Source of the DNA: UBA5976 sp037137575
GTDB lineage: Bacteria; Actinomycetota; Actinomycetes; S36-B12; UBA5976
Length of the DNA: 59,974 nucleotides
NCBI GenBank assembly: GCA_037137575.1
Contig: JBAXKB010000005.1
Span: 1 to 59,974 of the forward strand
Direction of reading: 5' to 3'
How positions within the stretch are numbered: the stretch's first letter is position 1; every line of letters begins with the position of its first letter. The notes beneath the pieces were generated by a model. The model was not told the origin of the DNA, ran no database searches, and saw nothing but the letters and a program-made list of their open reading frames with translations. Made by a program: the position numbers and the translations under genes. Positions 50,981 to 59,869 of the stretch are shown here, in pieces.

Positions 50981-52237
50981 ATGGTAGATAGCGTGAACCT
51001 CCATAATGGGTACGCCCAGTCTGATATTGAACGTTGGGTTACCGAGCCCAATAAAAGTGTCGACCGCACTGAGTTCGCCCGCGATCGGGCTCGAGTGATG
51101 CATTCGTCAGCACTTCGCCGACTTGGTGTTAAAACTCAGGTCATGGTGGCAGGACAAGACGATTTTCCCCGCACACGCTTAACACATTCGCTTGAATGCG
51201 CTCAAGTCGGCCGCGAACTTGGCGCATCACTGGGTTGTAATCCTGATTTAGTCGATGCAGCATGTTTGTCGCACGATTTAGGGCATCCACCGTTTGGTCA
51301 TAATGGCGAATCTGCGCTCAATGAACTTGCTGGCGACATTGGTGGGTTTGAAGGTAATGCTCAATCATTTCGCTTGCTAACGCGACTTGAACCTAAATCG
51401 TTTACTGATGAAACGGCTGCACGACCAAACGCGAGTATCGGCTTAAACCTGACGAGGGCCACTTTGGATGCGGCTTCAAAATATCCGTGGGCGCGCAAAC
51501 CGGACTCAAATAAGTTCGGTGTCTACGACGACGATGTAGATGTATTCAATTGGATGCGCGGCGATCGTACCGATACAAAAACCTGTTTTGAAGCACAAGT
51601 AATGGATTGGTCGGACGATGTTTCATACAGCGTGCATGACATTGAAGATGCTATTTACGCGGGCCATTTAACAGTTGAAATTTTAGGATCAGTAGATGGT
51701 CGCACCGAAGTCATCGAAATTGCGCGCAGTTGGTATGGCAACGACTTCCAAGCCGCTGGACTCGATGCTGCGTTGCAGCGCCTGTACGACTTGCCTTGTT
51801 GGCCACAATCTTTTGATGGCACCACGCGATCAATGGCTGCGCTGAAAAATACCACCAGCACGTTAATCGGCAGATTCTGCATCGCAGCAGCGGATGCCAC
51901 GCGAAGCGAATACGGAACAGATGCGTTGACACGATATGAAGCCGACTTGATTGTGCCGCAAGAGGCTCGCTATGAGGTAACGGCGCTAAAAGCCTTAGCG
52001 GCGCGCTTTGTTATGAATCGCACAGGTGTGGAGGTTATTTACACGCAACAGCGTCAGCAGATCGCTGATCTAGTTGGGGCTATTTCAGATGACCCAATCG
52101 CCAGACTTGATCCACTTCACCGCGACCTATGGATTGCGGCCCAAACACCAGCTGCAAAAACCCGATGTGTTATTGACCAGGTTGCGTCCCTGACAGATGT
52201 AAGCGTTGTTCAGTGGCACACAACGCTATGCGCGTAA
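50981..52237 (+). CDS. dgt: Deoxyguanosinetriphosphate triphosphohydrolase-like protein
   Basis: HD-domain enzyme that hydrolyses dNTPs to nucleosides and triphosphate, controlling dNTP pools. The 418-residue protein has the metal-binding signature RTRLTHSLECAQVGR ... CLSHDLGHPPFGHNGE, and a later VMDWSDDVSYSVHDIEDAI. Substrate preference cannot be read. It is followed by dnaG, with only 9 bases between, an order shared with mycobacteria. Its stop codon TAA is the first three bases of the putative dnaG -10 box. Confidence 0.94.
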   Translation: MVDSVNLHNGYAQSDIERWVTEPNKSVDRTEFARDRARVMHSSALRRLGVKTQVMVAGQDDFPRTRLTHSLECAQVGRELGASLGCNPDLVDAACLSHDLGHPPFGHNGESALNELAGDIGGFEGNAQSFRLLTRLEPKSFTDETAARPNASIGLNLTRATLDAASKYPWARKPDSNKFGVYDDDVDVFNWMRGDRTDTKTCFEAQVMDWSDDVSYSVHDIEDAIYAGHLTVEILGSVDGRTEVIEIARSWYGNDFQAAGLDAALQRLYDLPCWPQSFDGTTRSMAALKNTTSTLIGRFCIAAADATRSEYGTDALTRYEADLIVPQEARYEVTALKALAARFVMNRTGVEVIYTQQRQQIADLVGAISDDPIARLDPLHRDLWIAAQTPAAKTRCVIDQVASLTDVSVVQWHTTLCA

Positions 52238-52240
52238 CAT
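52235..52240 (+). promoter_or_regulatory. -10 box of a leaderless dnaG promoter, overlapping the dgt stop
   Basis: TAACAT occupies exactly -12 to -7 relative to ATG 52247. The first three bases are the dgt stop codon TAA. There is no ribosome site before the dnaG ATG. Confidence 0.5.
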
Positions 52241-52246
52241 TGACTT

Positions 52247-54100
52247 ATGGCTGGCCGGATTCGCGAAGAAGATGTGAACATTGTTCGCGAGCGTGCCCAA
52301 ATTGATGAGATTGTTCGTGAGACGGTAACTCTTAAACCGGCAGGTGGCGGAAGTTTCAAAGGTCTGTGTCCATTCCATGATGAACGCAGCCCATCATTTC
52401 ATGTAACACCAAGCAAAGGTTTGTACCACTGCTTTTCCTGTGGCGAGGGCGGCGACGTAATTACCTATGTCCGTAAAATTGATGCACTCTCGTTTACTGA
52501 AGCGGTTGAACGTCTTGCGGACAAGTACAGCATCTCGCTTCGCTACGAAGAAGGATCTAATAAAACACCTAGCCAACAAGGTCAACGCAGTCGTTTAATT
52601 GAGGCGCATAAGGTTGCGATGGCGTTCTTCCAACAACAGTTACTAACTCCAGAAGCTACTCACGCCCGAGATTTCTTAACCCAACGCGGCTTTGATCAAG
52701 CTTCTTGGGCCACATTTGGCGTTGGGTATTCACCGGCTGGCTGGGATGGCCTGACCAATGTGCTCAAACAACGTGGATTCACCCAAGAAGAAGCTTTGGC
52801 TGGCGGTTTGGCAGTTGCCGGACAGCGCGGTGCATACGACAGATTCCGCGATCGCGTGATGTGGCCAATTCGTGATGCTGGTGGAGACCCAATCGGATTT
52901 GGCGCTCGGAAACTTTCCGAAAGTGATCAAGGCCCCAAATATTTGAATACCCCCGAGACCCCGATCTATCGCAAATCTCAAGTTTTGTATGGGCTCGATT
53001 TGGCTCGCCGAGAGATGGCGAAAACTCATCAGGCAGTAATCGTTGAAGGCTATACCGATGTAATGGCATGTCACTTAGCCGGTATCACTACCGCAGTTGC
53101 AACCTGTGGCACCGCATTTGGCACCGACCATGTGCGTATTTTGCGTCGAATCTTGCTCGATGATGAAATAGCACAGGCGCAAATCGTGTTCACATTCGAT
53201 GGTGATGCCGCTGGGCGCAAAGCTGCATTAAAAGCATTCAATGAGGACCAGCATTTTGTTGCTTCAACTTATGTCGCCGTCGAGCCGCATGGCTTAGATC
53301 CGTGTGACTTGCGTCTTAAAGGTGGCGACCAAGCTGTCCAAGATTTAGTTGCCGCACGTGTACCACTATTTGAGTTTGTTATGCGAGCAACAATTACCGA
53401 CTATGACTTGGCAGGACCTGAAGGTCGAGTTCTTGCCATGCGCGCAGTGGCTCCAGTACTAGCTGGCATCAAAGATGTCGCACTTCGCCCTGAGTACATT
53501 CGGATGGTGGCTGGGTGGTTATCAATTGACGAGGCCACAATCAGACAAGAAATAACTAAAGGCGCAGGAAAGTCAAACCTTAGTGCTCAGCGCCCCACAT
53601 CTAACGTGCCTACACAGTCAACTTTTGGTTCAAGTAATGTTGGCGCAGTTGAACGAACTGCGCTCAAATGTGTCTTGCAGGCACCGGACCAAGTAGGCGA
53701 GTGGTTTGGCTCACTTGAAGAATCCGTTTTCACAGTTCCAGCGGCAGCGGCGGTTTATTGCGCGTGTGCAAAAGCTGGAAATCCATTGGATTATGCCGAT
53801 GCAAATAAATGGGTGCAAGCAGTGATTGAGGTTTCAGATGAAGCCACAGCCTCACAAGTTCGCGCGCTATCTGTTGAGCCATTGCCCGTAGATCGTCCCG
53901 ACGAGCGTTATGTGCAGGCTGTGTTAGCCAGAGTGCTTGAACTAGATGCTGGTAGGCGTATTGACGAAATCAAAGGTGTTTTACAGCGAAGTGACCTACA
54001 AGACGATGCTGCAGAGCAAGCGAGACTCTTGGGGGATTTGTTGGCCTTGGAACAGTACCGCCGGACAATGCGTGAATTTGCAGTTGGTGATTTGGTGTGA
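52247..54100 (+). CDS. dnaG: DNA primase
   Basis: Synthesises RNA primers at the replication fork. The 617-residue protein has the CHC2 zinc finger Cys41, His44, Cys62 and Cys65 (GLCPFHDERSPSF ... HCFSCGEGGD), a primase catalytic core with TOPRIM motifs VIVEGYTDVMACHLAG and FTFDGDAAGRKA, and a C-terminal DnaB-binding domain. All catalytic acidic residues appear intact. It follows dgt by 9 bases, may have its own leaderless promoter, and overlaps the next gene by 4 bases (GTGA). Confidence 0.97.
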   Translation: MAGRIREEDVNIVRERAQIDEIVRETVTLKPAGGGSFKGLCPFHDERSPSFHVTPSKGLYHCFSCGEGGDVITYVRKIDALSFTEAVERLADKYSISLRYEEGSNKTPSQQGQRSRLIEAHKVAMAFFQQQLLTPEATHARDFLTQRGFDQASWATFGVGYSPAGWDGLTNVLKQRGFTQEEALAGGLAVAGQRGAYDRFRDRVMWPIRDAGGDPIGFGARKLSESDQGPKYLNTPETPIYRKSQVLYGLDLARREMAKTHQAVIVEGYTDVMACHLAGITTAVATCGTAFGTDHVRILRRILLDDEIAQAQIVFTFDGDAAGRKAALKAFNEDQHFVASTYVAVEPHGLDPCDLRLKGGDQAVQDLVAARVPLFEFVMRATITDYDLAGPEGRVLAMRAVAPVLAGIKDVALRPEYIRMVAGWLSIDEATIRQEITKGAGKSNLSAQRPTSNVPTQSTFGSSNVGAVERTALKCVLQAPDQVGEWFGSLEESVFTVPAAAAVYCACAKAGNPLDYADANKWVQAVIEVSDEATASQVRALSVEPLPVDRPDERYVQAVLARVLELDAGRRIDEIKGVLQRSDLQDDAAEQARLLGDLLALEQYRRTMREFAVGDLV

Positions 54101-54585
54101 AATTCTTCCAACGACCAGAGCCGCTGCCAGCACAAATCAGATCTGTGATGGAATCAAACGAGTACTTGTTGGCTTGGAGCACGCATTCATCTGGGGTTTT
54201 GGCTGTTACTGATAAGCGCTTGATTAGTGCGCAGGCGCAGGTAGTTTCGACCGTCCTGTGGGAAGACTCCCTGTCGGCCAAGTGGGAAGAACCGCTATTG
54301 AGTTTGGTCGTTTTGCACGAGCAAGCAACCCAAACTTTATCTTGGAAGCTCGATGAGCCGGGCTTAGTTCCAACGGCGGTTCGTGATCGAGTGACTGCAA
54401 CCATTGTGATTGACCGCCTCGTAGATGTTCCAGAAGTCGGCCGAGTTCGCTTCATCGCTAGGCGAACAGCCAATGGGGTGATTTGGAGTACCGTGCCAGA
54501 GGGTTCAATTGATGCGCAATCCGCACCTATCCAAGAACGTATTCGAGAGTCATTGCGGTCACTGCGGTCAAACCTTGGAATTTAG
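54097..54585 (+). CDS. Hypothetical protein coupled to dnaG
   Basis: A 162-residue soluble protein of unknown function. The GTG start overlaps the dnaG stop (GTGA), so it is translationally coupled to primase. Visible pattern: ESNEYLLAWSTHSSGVLAVTDKRLISA near the N-terminus, resembling the start of PH-like domains (a turn followed by TDKRL), then a strand-rich middle with a Trp-containing VLWEDSLSAKWEE and a C-terminal helix of RIRESLRSLRSNLGI. A gene of similar place and length follows dnaG in mycobacteria (from memory). No catalytic motif is seen. The order dgt-dnaG-this gene-tRNA-Asn is conserved across distant actinobacteria, which suggests a real role. Confidence 0.75.
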   Translation: MKFFQRPEPLPAQIRSVMESNEYLLAWSTHSSGVLAVTDKRLISAQAQVVSTVLWEDSLSAKWEEPLLSLVVLHEQATQTLSWKLDEPGLVPTAVRDRVTATIVIDRLVDVPEVGRVRFIARRTANGVIWSTVPEGSIDAQSAPIQERIRESLRSLRSNLGI

Positions 54586-54646
54586 CAGAAATTGTGCGGC
54601 AGTGGCTATGCCCTAGCCATATGTGCATTGAAGTGGCTCTGGCTGT

Positions 54647-54652
54647 TAGTAT
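54647..54652 (+). promoter_or_regulatory. Probable -10 box of tRNA-Asn
   Basis: TAGTAT lies 11 bases before the mature tRNA 5' end, giving a start point about 5 bases upstream of the tRNA. No good -35 box is recognised. Confidence 0.4.
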
Positions 54653-54663
54653 TTATTTCACAA

Positions 54664-54736
54664 TCCCCTGTAGCTCAATTGGCAGAGCAGCCGACTGTTA
54701 ATCGGCAGGTTGTTGGTTCGAGTCCAACCGGGGGAG
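54664..54736 (+). tRNA. tRNA-Asn (anticodon GTT)
   Basis: The acceptor TCCCCTG pairs with CGGGGGA (including one G-T pair), the discriminator is G54736, the D-arm is TAGCTCAATTGGCAGA, the anticodon loop is CTGTTAA with anticodon GTT, and the T-arm is GTTGG-TTCGAGT-CCAAC. CCA is not encoded. A hairpin ggagcaga/tctgctcc (54733-54753) overlaps the 3' end and may terminate the transcript. Confidence 0.95.
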
Positions 54737-54753
54737 CAGAAATTATCTGCTCC
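54733..54753 (+). terminator. Hairpin overlapping the tRNA-Asn 3' end
   Basis: An 8-bp stem ggagcaga (54733-54740) with tctgctcc (54746-54753) and loop aatta is followed by tattta. The left arm includes the last four bases of the tRNA, so folding would compete with the acceptor stem. It probably acts as a weak terminator and 3'-processing element, ending where the convergent deoD stops. Confidence 0.45.
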
Positions 54754-55451
54754 TATTTAAAGGCAGCTTCTAAAGCCAGCTCAATCATTGCACTGAAGGT
54801 GCTTTCCCGTTCTTGGGCCGTTGTTGCCTCATGAGTTCGAATTACGTCACTCACTGTGCAGATAGTAAGTGCTTTGCGATTAAATTGGGCCGCAATTGTG
54901 TAGAGTCCGCTGGTCTCCATTTCAAGACCTAAAACCCCAAGACTCTCGAGTACGTCTACTGCATTGCTGGTGTCGTAGAACCGATCCATTGTCGCGATTC
55001 CACCAACGTGGTAATTAAGTCCGCGTGCTCGGGCAATTTCAACAGCGTTTGCTAGTAAATCAAAGTTTGCAATTGGCGCAAAATCTAATCCGCCAGTTAG
55101 TCTGCGGTTGATTCCTGAGTCTGTCGATGCTGCCATCGCAATAATGATGTCGTGAAGTTTTGAAGTGCCAATTCCGCCACAAGTGCCAACTCGAATCGCA
55201 GTTTGCACATCAAAATCGTTGAACAGCTCGTGCACATAAATTGAAAGCGACGGAACGCCCATGCCAGTTCCTTGTACAGAAACCGGGTTACCTTTGTAGG
55301 TTCCAGTGAAGCCCAACATGTTGCGAACAGTGTTGTACTTAACCGCGCCTTCGAGGAAGTTCTCTGCCACCCATTGTGCTCGCAAAGGGTCGCCAGGTAA
55401 CAAAACTGTCTCTGCAATATCTCCGCGCTGTGCGCCAATATGTACTGTCAT
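54753..55451 (-). CDS. deoD: Purine nucleoside phosphorylase, DeoD type
   Basis: Hexameric-type phosphorylase that splits purine nucleosides to base and pentose-1-phosphate for salvage. The 232-residue protein has the phosphate-binding LLPGDPLRAQWVAE, GTGMGVPSLSIYVHEL, GTCGGI, and EMETSGLYTIAA, with the catalytic Asp in SDVIRTHE. ATG 55451 is at the exact leaderless distance from a TAGATT box. It is convergent with tRNA-Asn. The NCS1 nucleobase permease 3 kb away could supply or remove the bases it acts on, but they are not in one operon. Confidence 0.94.
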   Translation of the reverse strand: MTVHIGAQRGDIAETVLLPGDPLRAQWVAENFLEGAVKYNTVRNMLGFTGTYKGNPVSVQGTGMGVPSLSIYVHELFNDFDVQTAIRVGTCGGIGTSKLHDIIIAMAASTDSGINRRLTGGLDFAPIANFDLLANAVEIARARGLNYHVGGIATMDRFYDTSNAVDVLESLGVLGLEMETSGLYTIAAQFNRKALTICTVSDVIRTHEATTAQERESTFSAMIELALEAAFK

Positions 55452-55457
55452 GATTTC

Positions 55458-55463
55458 AATCTA
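55458..55463 (-). promoter_or_regulatory. -10 box of a leaderless deoD promoter
   Basis: On the minus strand TAGATT is followed by gaaatc and then ATG 55451, i.e. exactly -12 to -7. There is no ribosome site. Confidence 0.55.
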
Positions 55464-55497
55464 CTTTCCAAGTGGATTCTTTGTAGTAGTTATGCGC

Positions 55498-56310
55498 TTA
55501 ACTTTTCATTACAAAGGAGAGCACGATAAGAACAGCGCCTACGATTGTTGCGCCAACCGCTGCGGCCATCAGCCCGCCATTAATTGCATCTGAGGCAGTG
55601 TTGAAAATATCTTGTTTGTCTACGCCGATTTTCTGACTCGCCAATTTCGGCAAAAGTGATGCAATAAACAGCCATATGCCTCCGGTTACGAACAATATGT
55701 AGCCTGGCCAGCGCCATGCTCCAACACCACTGCGTTTGTCTACAACAGAAATTCCAACAAACAAGCCCAGTGCGATCAGCAAGAAGATCCACCACATATT
55801 CATTAGTCGTTTCAATGTGGACAGTATTTTGACAAAGTTTTTACGACTTGCTGAATTATCCGCAGTTATTACGACGTAGCCGGCATTTCCTAGCCCAACT
55901 GAGGTAGGGATGTGACGATCAAGCGAGTGTAAGGCTGCTGCGGTTGTGACGATGAGAGCACGCAAATTAACCCGCGTTGTTTTGTTGTTGAGCAGTGCAT
56001 CGTATGCCTTACCCGCTGCCACGGATACTGAGCCACTTGATTTTTGAATTGCGTCAGCTGCGCGTTTGTTCAAAATGGAATAGGGAACCTTCATCTGTGC
56101 TCGTGCCTGTGGGGAAACGTCCTTTAGCAATTCTTTAACAAAGAATGTGCCTGCTGCTAGGGCAACATCATCATTTTTGAGTAGGTTGCTAACTGTTTTG
56201 CTAGTCGCTTCAGGAGAACCGAGTTTGCTGTTCATTGTGTAGGTGGTGAGCGCAAAAAGAATGCTGATGAAAGCAATCGTCGTCAAGAAGATTTTGATGG
56301 TAAAGCGCAT
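55498..56310 (-). CDS. Hypothetical membrane protein with large extracytoplasmic loop
   Basis: A 270-residue protein with no family recognised. Four hydrophobic helices are predicted at about residues 6-26, 170-189, 203-221 and 245-266. Between helix 1 and 2 lies a polar segment of about 140 residues (LGSPEATSKTVSNLLKNDDV ... DRHIPTSVGLGNAGYVV), likely outside the cytoplasm, containing mainly helical stretches. The short loop after helix 2 is basic (VDKRSG). The layout, an outer loop held between helix 1 and a C-terminal helical bundle, suggests a sensor or wall-associated protein. It is preceded by an AGGGG-type ribosome site, and is divergent from the ABC exporter genes. Confidence 0.6.
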   Translation of the reverse strand: MRFTIKIFLTTIAFISILFALTTYTMNSKLGSPEATSKTVSNLLKNDDVALAAGTFFVKELLKDVSPQARAQMKVPYSILNKRAADAIQKSSGSVSVAAGKAYDALLNNKTTRVNLRALIVTTAAALHSLDRHIPTSVGLGNAGYVVITADNSASRKNFVKILSTLKRLMNMWWIFLLIALGLFVGISVVDKRSGVGAWRWPGYILFVTGGIWLFIASLLPKLASQKIGVDKQDIFNTASDAINGGLMAAAVGATIVGAVLIVLSFVMKS

Positions 56311-56455
56311 TTTGGCCCCTGGTATTTGACTAGGAAAATTTCTAAGTTACTCATCCAATCCTATTGACTCAGGCGAGTAGAAAGGGGTGACACTTCCTTT
56401 GCGCCACTTGGGCGCAAGCCTGTTGATGACTCAAGCAGAACTTGTGTTGATGGCA

Positions 56456-56461
56456 TACTCT
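56456..56461 (+). promoter_or_regulatory. -10 box of a leaderless ABC ATPase promoter
   Basis: TACTCT is followed by ttagaa and then GTG 56468, exactly -12 to -7. It lies inside the longer in-frame ORF, arguing that the upstream starts (56387, 56426, 56450) are not used. Confidence 0.5.
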
Positions 56462-56467
56462 TTAGAA

Positions 56468-57370
56468 GTGACTTTCGCGGTATCAGTTAATGACTTAACC
56501 AAGACGTATGGCAATCAAGTGGCGGTATCTCATGCCACTTTTGATGTGCCACAGGGATCAGTTTGCGGGTTTGTTGGCCCAAATGGATCTGGCAAAACCA
56601 CAACCATCAGAATGTTGCTCGGCCTAATCTCACCAACTGGTGGAACTGGAAGTGTCTTAGGTTCATCAATTGCGCAGCCGCAGAATTATCTGCCGCGAGT
56701 GGGCGCACTGATTGAGGGTCCTGCTTTTTATCCGGCACTTTCGGGCCGAGAGAACTTAAACGTATTAGCAACCCTTGGAAAGTTTCCTAAAGAGCGAGTT
56801 GACCAATTATTGGAAACTGTCGGACTTGCAGATCGTGGCGGATCTAAATTCAAAACTTATTCGCTAGGAATGAAGCAACGACTTGGAATTGCTGCGGCTC
56901 TTTTGCCTAATCCGCAGCTGCTGATACTTGATGAACCGACCAATGGTTTAGATCCGTCAGGAATACATGAGGTGCGCACATTGTTGCGCGATTTAGCAAA
57001 GTCGGGTACGACCGTCTTCGTCTCCTCGCATTTACTGAGCGAAATTGAAATGATCTGTGATTCACTCGTCATGCTGCGCGCCGGTCGGGTTATTTTCTCT
57101 GGTGCTACCCAGGAATTATTAGCAGCACAGCAACCGTTGATTATTGCTAGGCCTGAAAATAATGAGGATTTAACTGACCTAGGCAAAATCGTTGAATCCT
57201 TGGCGAAGAGCTTTAAGGCGGTCGATGGCGCGCTTGAAATCATGGCTTCGAGCCAATGGGCTCCAACTTTAAATCGCACCGCCTTTGAACGTGGAATAAC
57301 GCTTAGCGAGTTGCAGATACAGATGCCAACTCTGGAAGAAACTTTCTTTGACATGACAGAAGGTGCATGA
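56468..57370 (+). CDS. ABC transporter ATP-binding protein
   Basis: ATPase subunit of a two-component exporter. The 300-residue protein has Walker A GPNGSGKTT, Q-loop region, signature SLGMKQRLGIAAAL, Walker B LLILDEPTNGLD and the switch His in FVSSHLLSEIEM. A C-terminal extension is typical of drug- or lantibiotic-type exporters (CcmA/BcrA class). The start is uncertain: GTG 56468 has a -10 box at the leaderless distance and begins just before the domain; ATG 56450 and GTG 56387 are in frame. It overlaps the permease by 4 bases (ATGA). Substrate is unknown. Confidence 0.88.
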   Translation: MTFAVSVNDLTKTYGNQVAVSHATFDVPQGSVCGFVGPNGSGKTTTIRMLLGLISPTGGTGSVLGSSIAQPQNYLPRVGALIEGPAFYPALSGRENLNVLATLGKFPKERVDQLLETVGLADRGGSKFKTYSLGMKQRLGIAAALLPNPQLLILDEPTNGLDPSGIHEVRTLLRDLAKSGTTVFVSSHLLSEIEMICDSLVMLRAGRVIFSGATQELLAAQQPLIIARPENNEDLTDLGKIVESLAKSFKAVDGALEIMASSQWAPTLNRTAFERGITLSELQIQMPTLEETFFDMTEGA

Positions 57371-58179
57371 TGATTGCTGTTTTGCGCGCTGAACTTCGCA
57401 AATTACGTCGACCCACCTTGTTTCTGCCCACGATGCTGGCAGCATCAGGTTTGACCGCTTTGACCACATCGTTACTTTATTTACTGATTGATTCGCCGAA
57501 CGGAAACGGGCGAGAAGGCATGAGAGTCACGGCCAAACGCCTTTCTGCGCCCGATGGCTTGGTATTCGGGTTCCAAAGCGCCGCGACACTTCTAGGAGTC
57601 ATTGCCTTGTGTGTATTCGCGGCCCAGACAGCCCAGGAATATACCTACGGAACTTTGCGCAATATCTTGGTGCGCCAGCCAAGTCGGATGAAAGTTCTTG
57701 GCGGCAAGTATTTGGCTATGTCGCTATTTGCGCTATTGATAGTTGTCGTTTCCGCCGCAGTAAGTTTCGCGTTGTCGTTTGCCCTAGCTAGTGGAGCAAA
57801 GGTTTCTACATCGTTATGGACATCAGTGGACGGAAGGCAGGCCACATTAACCGCATTGGTTAACGTAACGGTTGCAACTATCGGCTTTGGTACATGTGGC
57901 ATGATTTTGGGTCTCTTGCTGCGTTCACCGATTAGTTCAATAGCTATCGGTGTGATTTGGATTTTGATTGTAGAAAATTTATTAACAGCGGTGGTCAGTG
58001 GTATTGATAAATATTTACCTGGCCAGCTTTTGACTGCTGTATCAACTGGTGGATCAACATCCCTTAATGGAACCGAAGTGATTACCTTTAAATACGGACT
58101 AGTAGTCTCAGCGCTCTATGTAATTAGTGGGGCGGTTTTAGTTAGTATCCTGTTTAAACGCCGTGATGTGGCAAATTAA
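57367..58179 (+). CDS. ABC transporter permease (ABC-2 type)
   Basis: Membrane partner of the upstream ATPase. The 270-residue protein has about six helices (near 19-40, 62-80, 112-137, 162-185, 192-212, 240-262), the usual ABC-2 topology. The N-terminal MIAVLRAELRKLRRPT and the middle QEYTYGTLRNILVRQPSR are characteristic of drug or antibiotic exporter permeases. The ATG overlaps the ATPase stop (ATGA), with a second ATG 3 bases later. Substrate cannot be inferred. No downstream terminator is clear, and the convergent NCS1 gene begins 76 bases away. Confidence 0.85.
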   Translation: MMIAVLRAELRKLRRPTLFLPTMLAASGLTALTTSLLYLLIDSPNGNGREGMRVTAKRLSAPDGLVFGFQSAATLLGVIALCVFAAQTAQEYTYGTLRNILVRQPSRMKVLGGKYLAMSLFALLIVVVSAAVSFALSFALASGAKVSTSLWTSVDGRQATLTALVNVTVATIGFGTCGMILGLLLRSPISSIAIGVIWILIVENLLTAVVSGIDKYLPGQLLTAVSTGGSTSLNGTEVITFKYGLVVSALYVISGAVLVSILFKRRDVAN

Positions 58180-58255
58180 AATAGGGATCCACCAGAACAG
58201 AAATTAAATTTTGCTGCAAGTGTCCTGATTTACAGAAATCCCGTTTTAGATGTGC

Positions 58256-59662
58256 TTATTCCTGCGCTCTTACATCTTTTCGGGCTAACACTGTGTAACC
58301 AAACCCGCCAATAGTTAGCGCGAAGAGCACGCCAATGTTGGTGAATGCCCAAGCGCCATTTTTGCCGCCGATCGGGCCTAAGAAGTAGCCTTGCCAAGAT
58401 AGCCAGCCGGCAAAAGTATTGGTGACAAAACCCCAACCTACGACGGTTGCAACTACTAGTAACGAAATACTTTTTAAATTCCATGAACCATAACGACCGG
58501 TGCTCTCGAAAAGATCTGGTTCGGAATAAGGTTGCTTTCGCATAAGAACATCGGCAACAAAAATTCCAGACCAAGCTGCAAGCGGAACACCTAAGGTGAT
58601 TAGAAATCCTTGGAATGCACCAAAGAAGTTGCTAGCTATCCAAACAAAATAAATTGTGCCAAGTGTCATGATTACCCCATCGATACCAGCTGCGATGTGG
58701 CGTTTCACTGGTAACCCGATTGAAACTAGGGTCAAACCTGAAGAATACAAATCGAGAATTGCGCCACCAACCAGGCCAAGCACTGCAACGACCACGAATG
58801 GCACTAAGTACCAAGTAGGTAATGAATCGGTAAGTGCGCCAATTGGGTCGCTTGCAATGCGAGTGTTTAGGTTGCTACTACTTCCAGCCAGTAGAGCGCC
58901 GAAGATAACCATGATTATCGGCACAACTGATGAACCAAAAATTGTCCAGCCCACAACGCCTTTACTTGAACTTTCGCGCGGTAGATAGCGTGAATAATCA
59001 GCAGCTGAATTCACCCAGCCCAGACCGATTCCAGTAATCCCTAAAATAGTGGCGCCGATAAGTGCTTGTAGATTGCCAGAGGGCAGTTCATGAATTGCGG
59101 TCCAATTAATTTTGGAAAACATAAGAGCCATGTAACCAGCGCTAAGGATAAGTGTTGCCAAGGTAAGCCAGCGTTGTAGACGCATAATCACTTGGAAGCC
59201 AAGCACTCCGCAAAAGATTGTCAACCCTGCTGCCACAACAAAGCCCAGGATCCGCGAGGTGTTGGCCGAAAAATGACCTAGGCGAGTGAACACAGTTTGG
59301 GTAGCCAATGTCGCCAGTGACACAAGTACGGTTTCCCAGCCAACAAATGTTAAGTACGACAAGATGCCTGGAATAACGTTGCCGCGAACGCCAAAAGCTG
59401 CTCGTGAAATTGTCATGGTCGGTGCATTGGATTTCTTACCGGCAAGCGAGCTGATGCCAACAAGTGCGAATGAGCCGATTGTGCCTAGTGTGACAGTGAA
59501 AACAACTTGCCAGATTGAGATGCCAAACCCAAGGAAGAACGCGCCATACGAAATTGCCAAGAAGGAAACATTGGCTGCGCACCAAGGCCAAAAGAGATTG
59601 CTCGGTTTCCCGTGTCGCTCATCTTCAGAAATCAAATTGATGCCGTTTAGTTCCAATGACAC
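58256..59662 (-). CDS. NCS1 family nucleobase:cation symporter (cytosine/purine permease)
   Basis: A 468-residue membrane protein with 12 predicted helices. NCS1 features include a start in the helix 1 region (FWPWCAANVSFLAISYGAFF), GTIGSFALVGISSLAGKKSNAPTM and ISRAAFGVRGNVIPG. It probably imports cytosine, purines or allantoin with sodium or protons. The GTG start at 59662 is set by AGGAG at 59668-59672. A longer reading from 59791 would have no ribosome site. It is the last complete gene, divergent from the Ser/Arg-rich gene at the window end. Confidence 0.9.
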   Translation of the reverse strand: MSLELNGINLISEDERHGKPSNLFWPWCAANVSFLAISYGAFFLGFGISIWQVVFTVTLGTIGSFALVGISSLAGKKSNAPTMTISRAAFGVRGNVIPGILSYLTFVGWETVLVSLATLATQTVFTRLGHFSANTSRILGFVVAAGLTIFCGVLGFQVIMRLQRWLTLATLILSAGYMALMFSKINWTAIHELPSGNLQALIGATILGITGIGLGWVNSAADYSRYLPRESSSKGVVGWTIFGSSVVPIIMVIFGALLAGSSSNLNTRIASDPIGALTDSLPTWYLVPFVVVAVLGLVGGAILDLYSSGLTLVSIGLPVKRHIAAGIDGVIMTLGTIYFVWIASNFFGAFQGFLITLGVPLAAWSGIFVADVLMRKQPYSEPDLFESTGRYGSWNLKSISLLVVATVVGWGFVTNTFAGWLSWQGYFLGPIGGKNGAWAFTNIGVLFALTIGGFGYTVLARKDVRAQE

Positions 59663-59869
59663 GCTTACTCCTGAACAGATTTGCTGGCTTGTTTGCTTTC
59701 CTAGTTTAGGAGATGTTAGGTGTAATGAAACCAACTCCTTTTGCCGAGCTGGCCGGACTACATTGGCATATTTGATTGCCGTTTGACCCAACTCCCGGCA
59801 ACTAAATGTGTGTAGACTTTGGATTCAGTATTGTGATTTCAAGGCCATTCGTAAAAGTCGTAGGCGGTT

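Noticed and set aside
54592..54834. An 80-codon plus-strand ORF across tRNA-Asn and the end of deoD
   Set aside because: It reads through a tRNA gene and the antisense of deoD, with no homology-like features.
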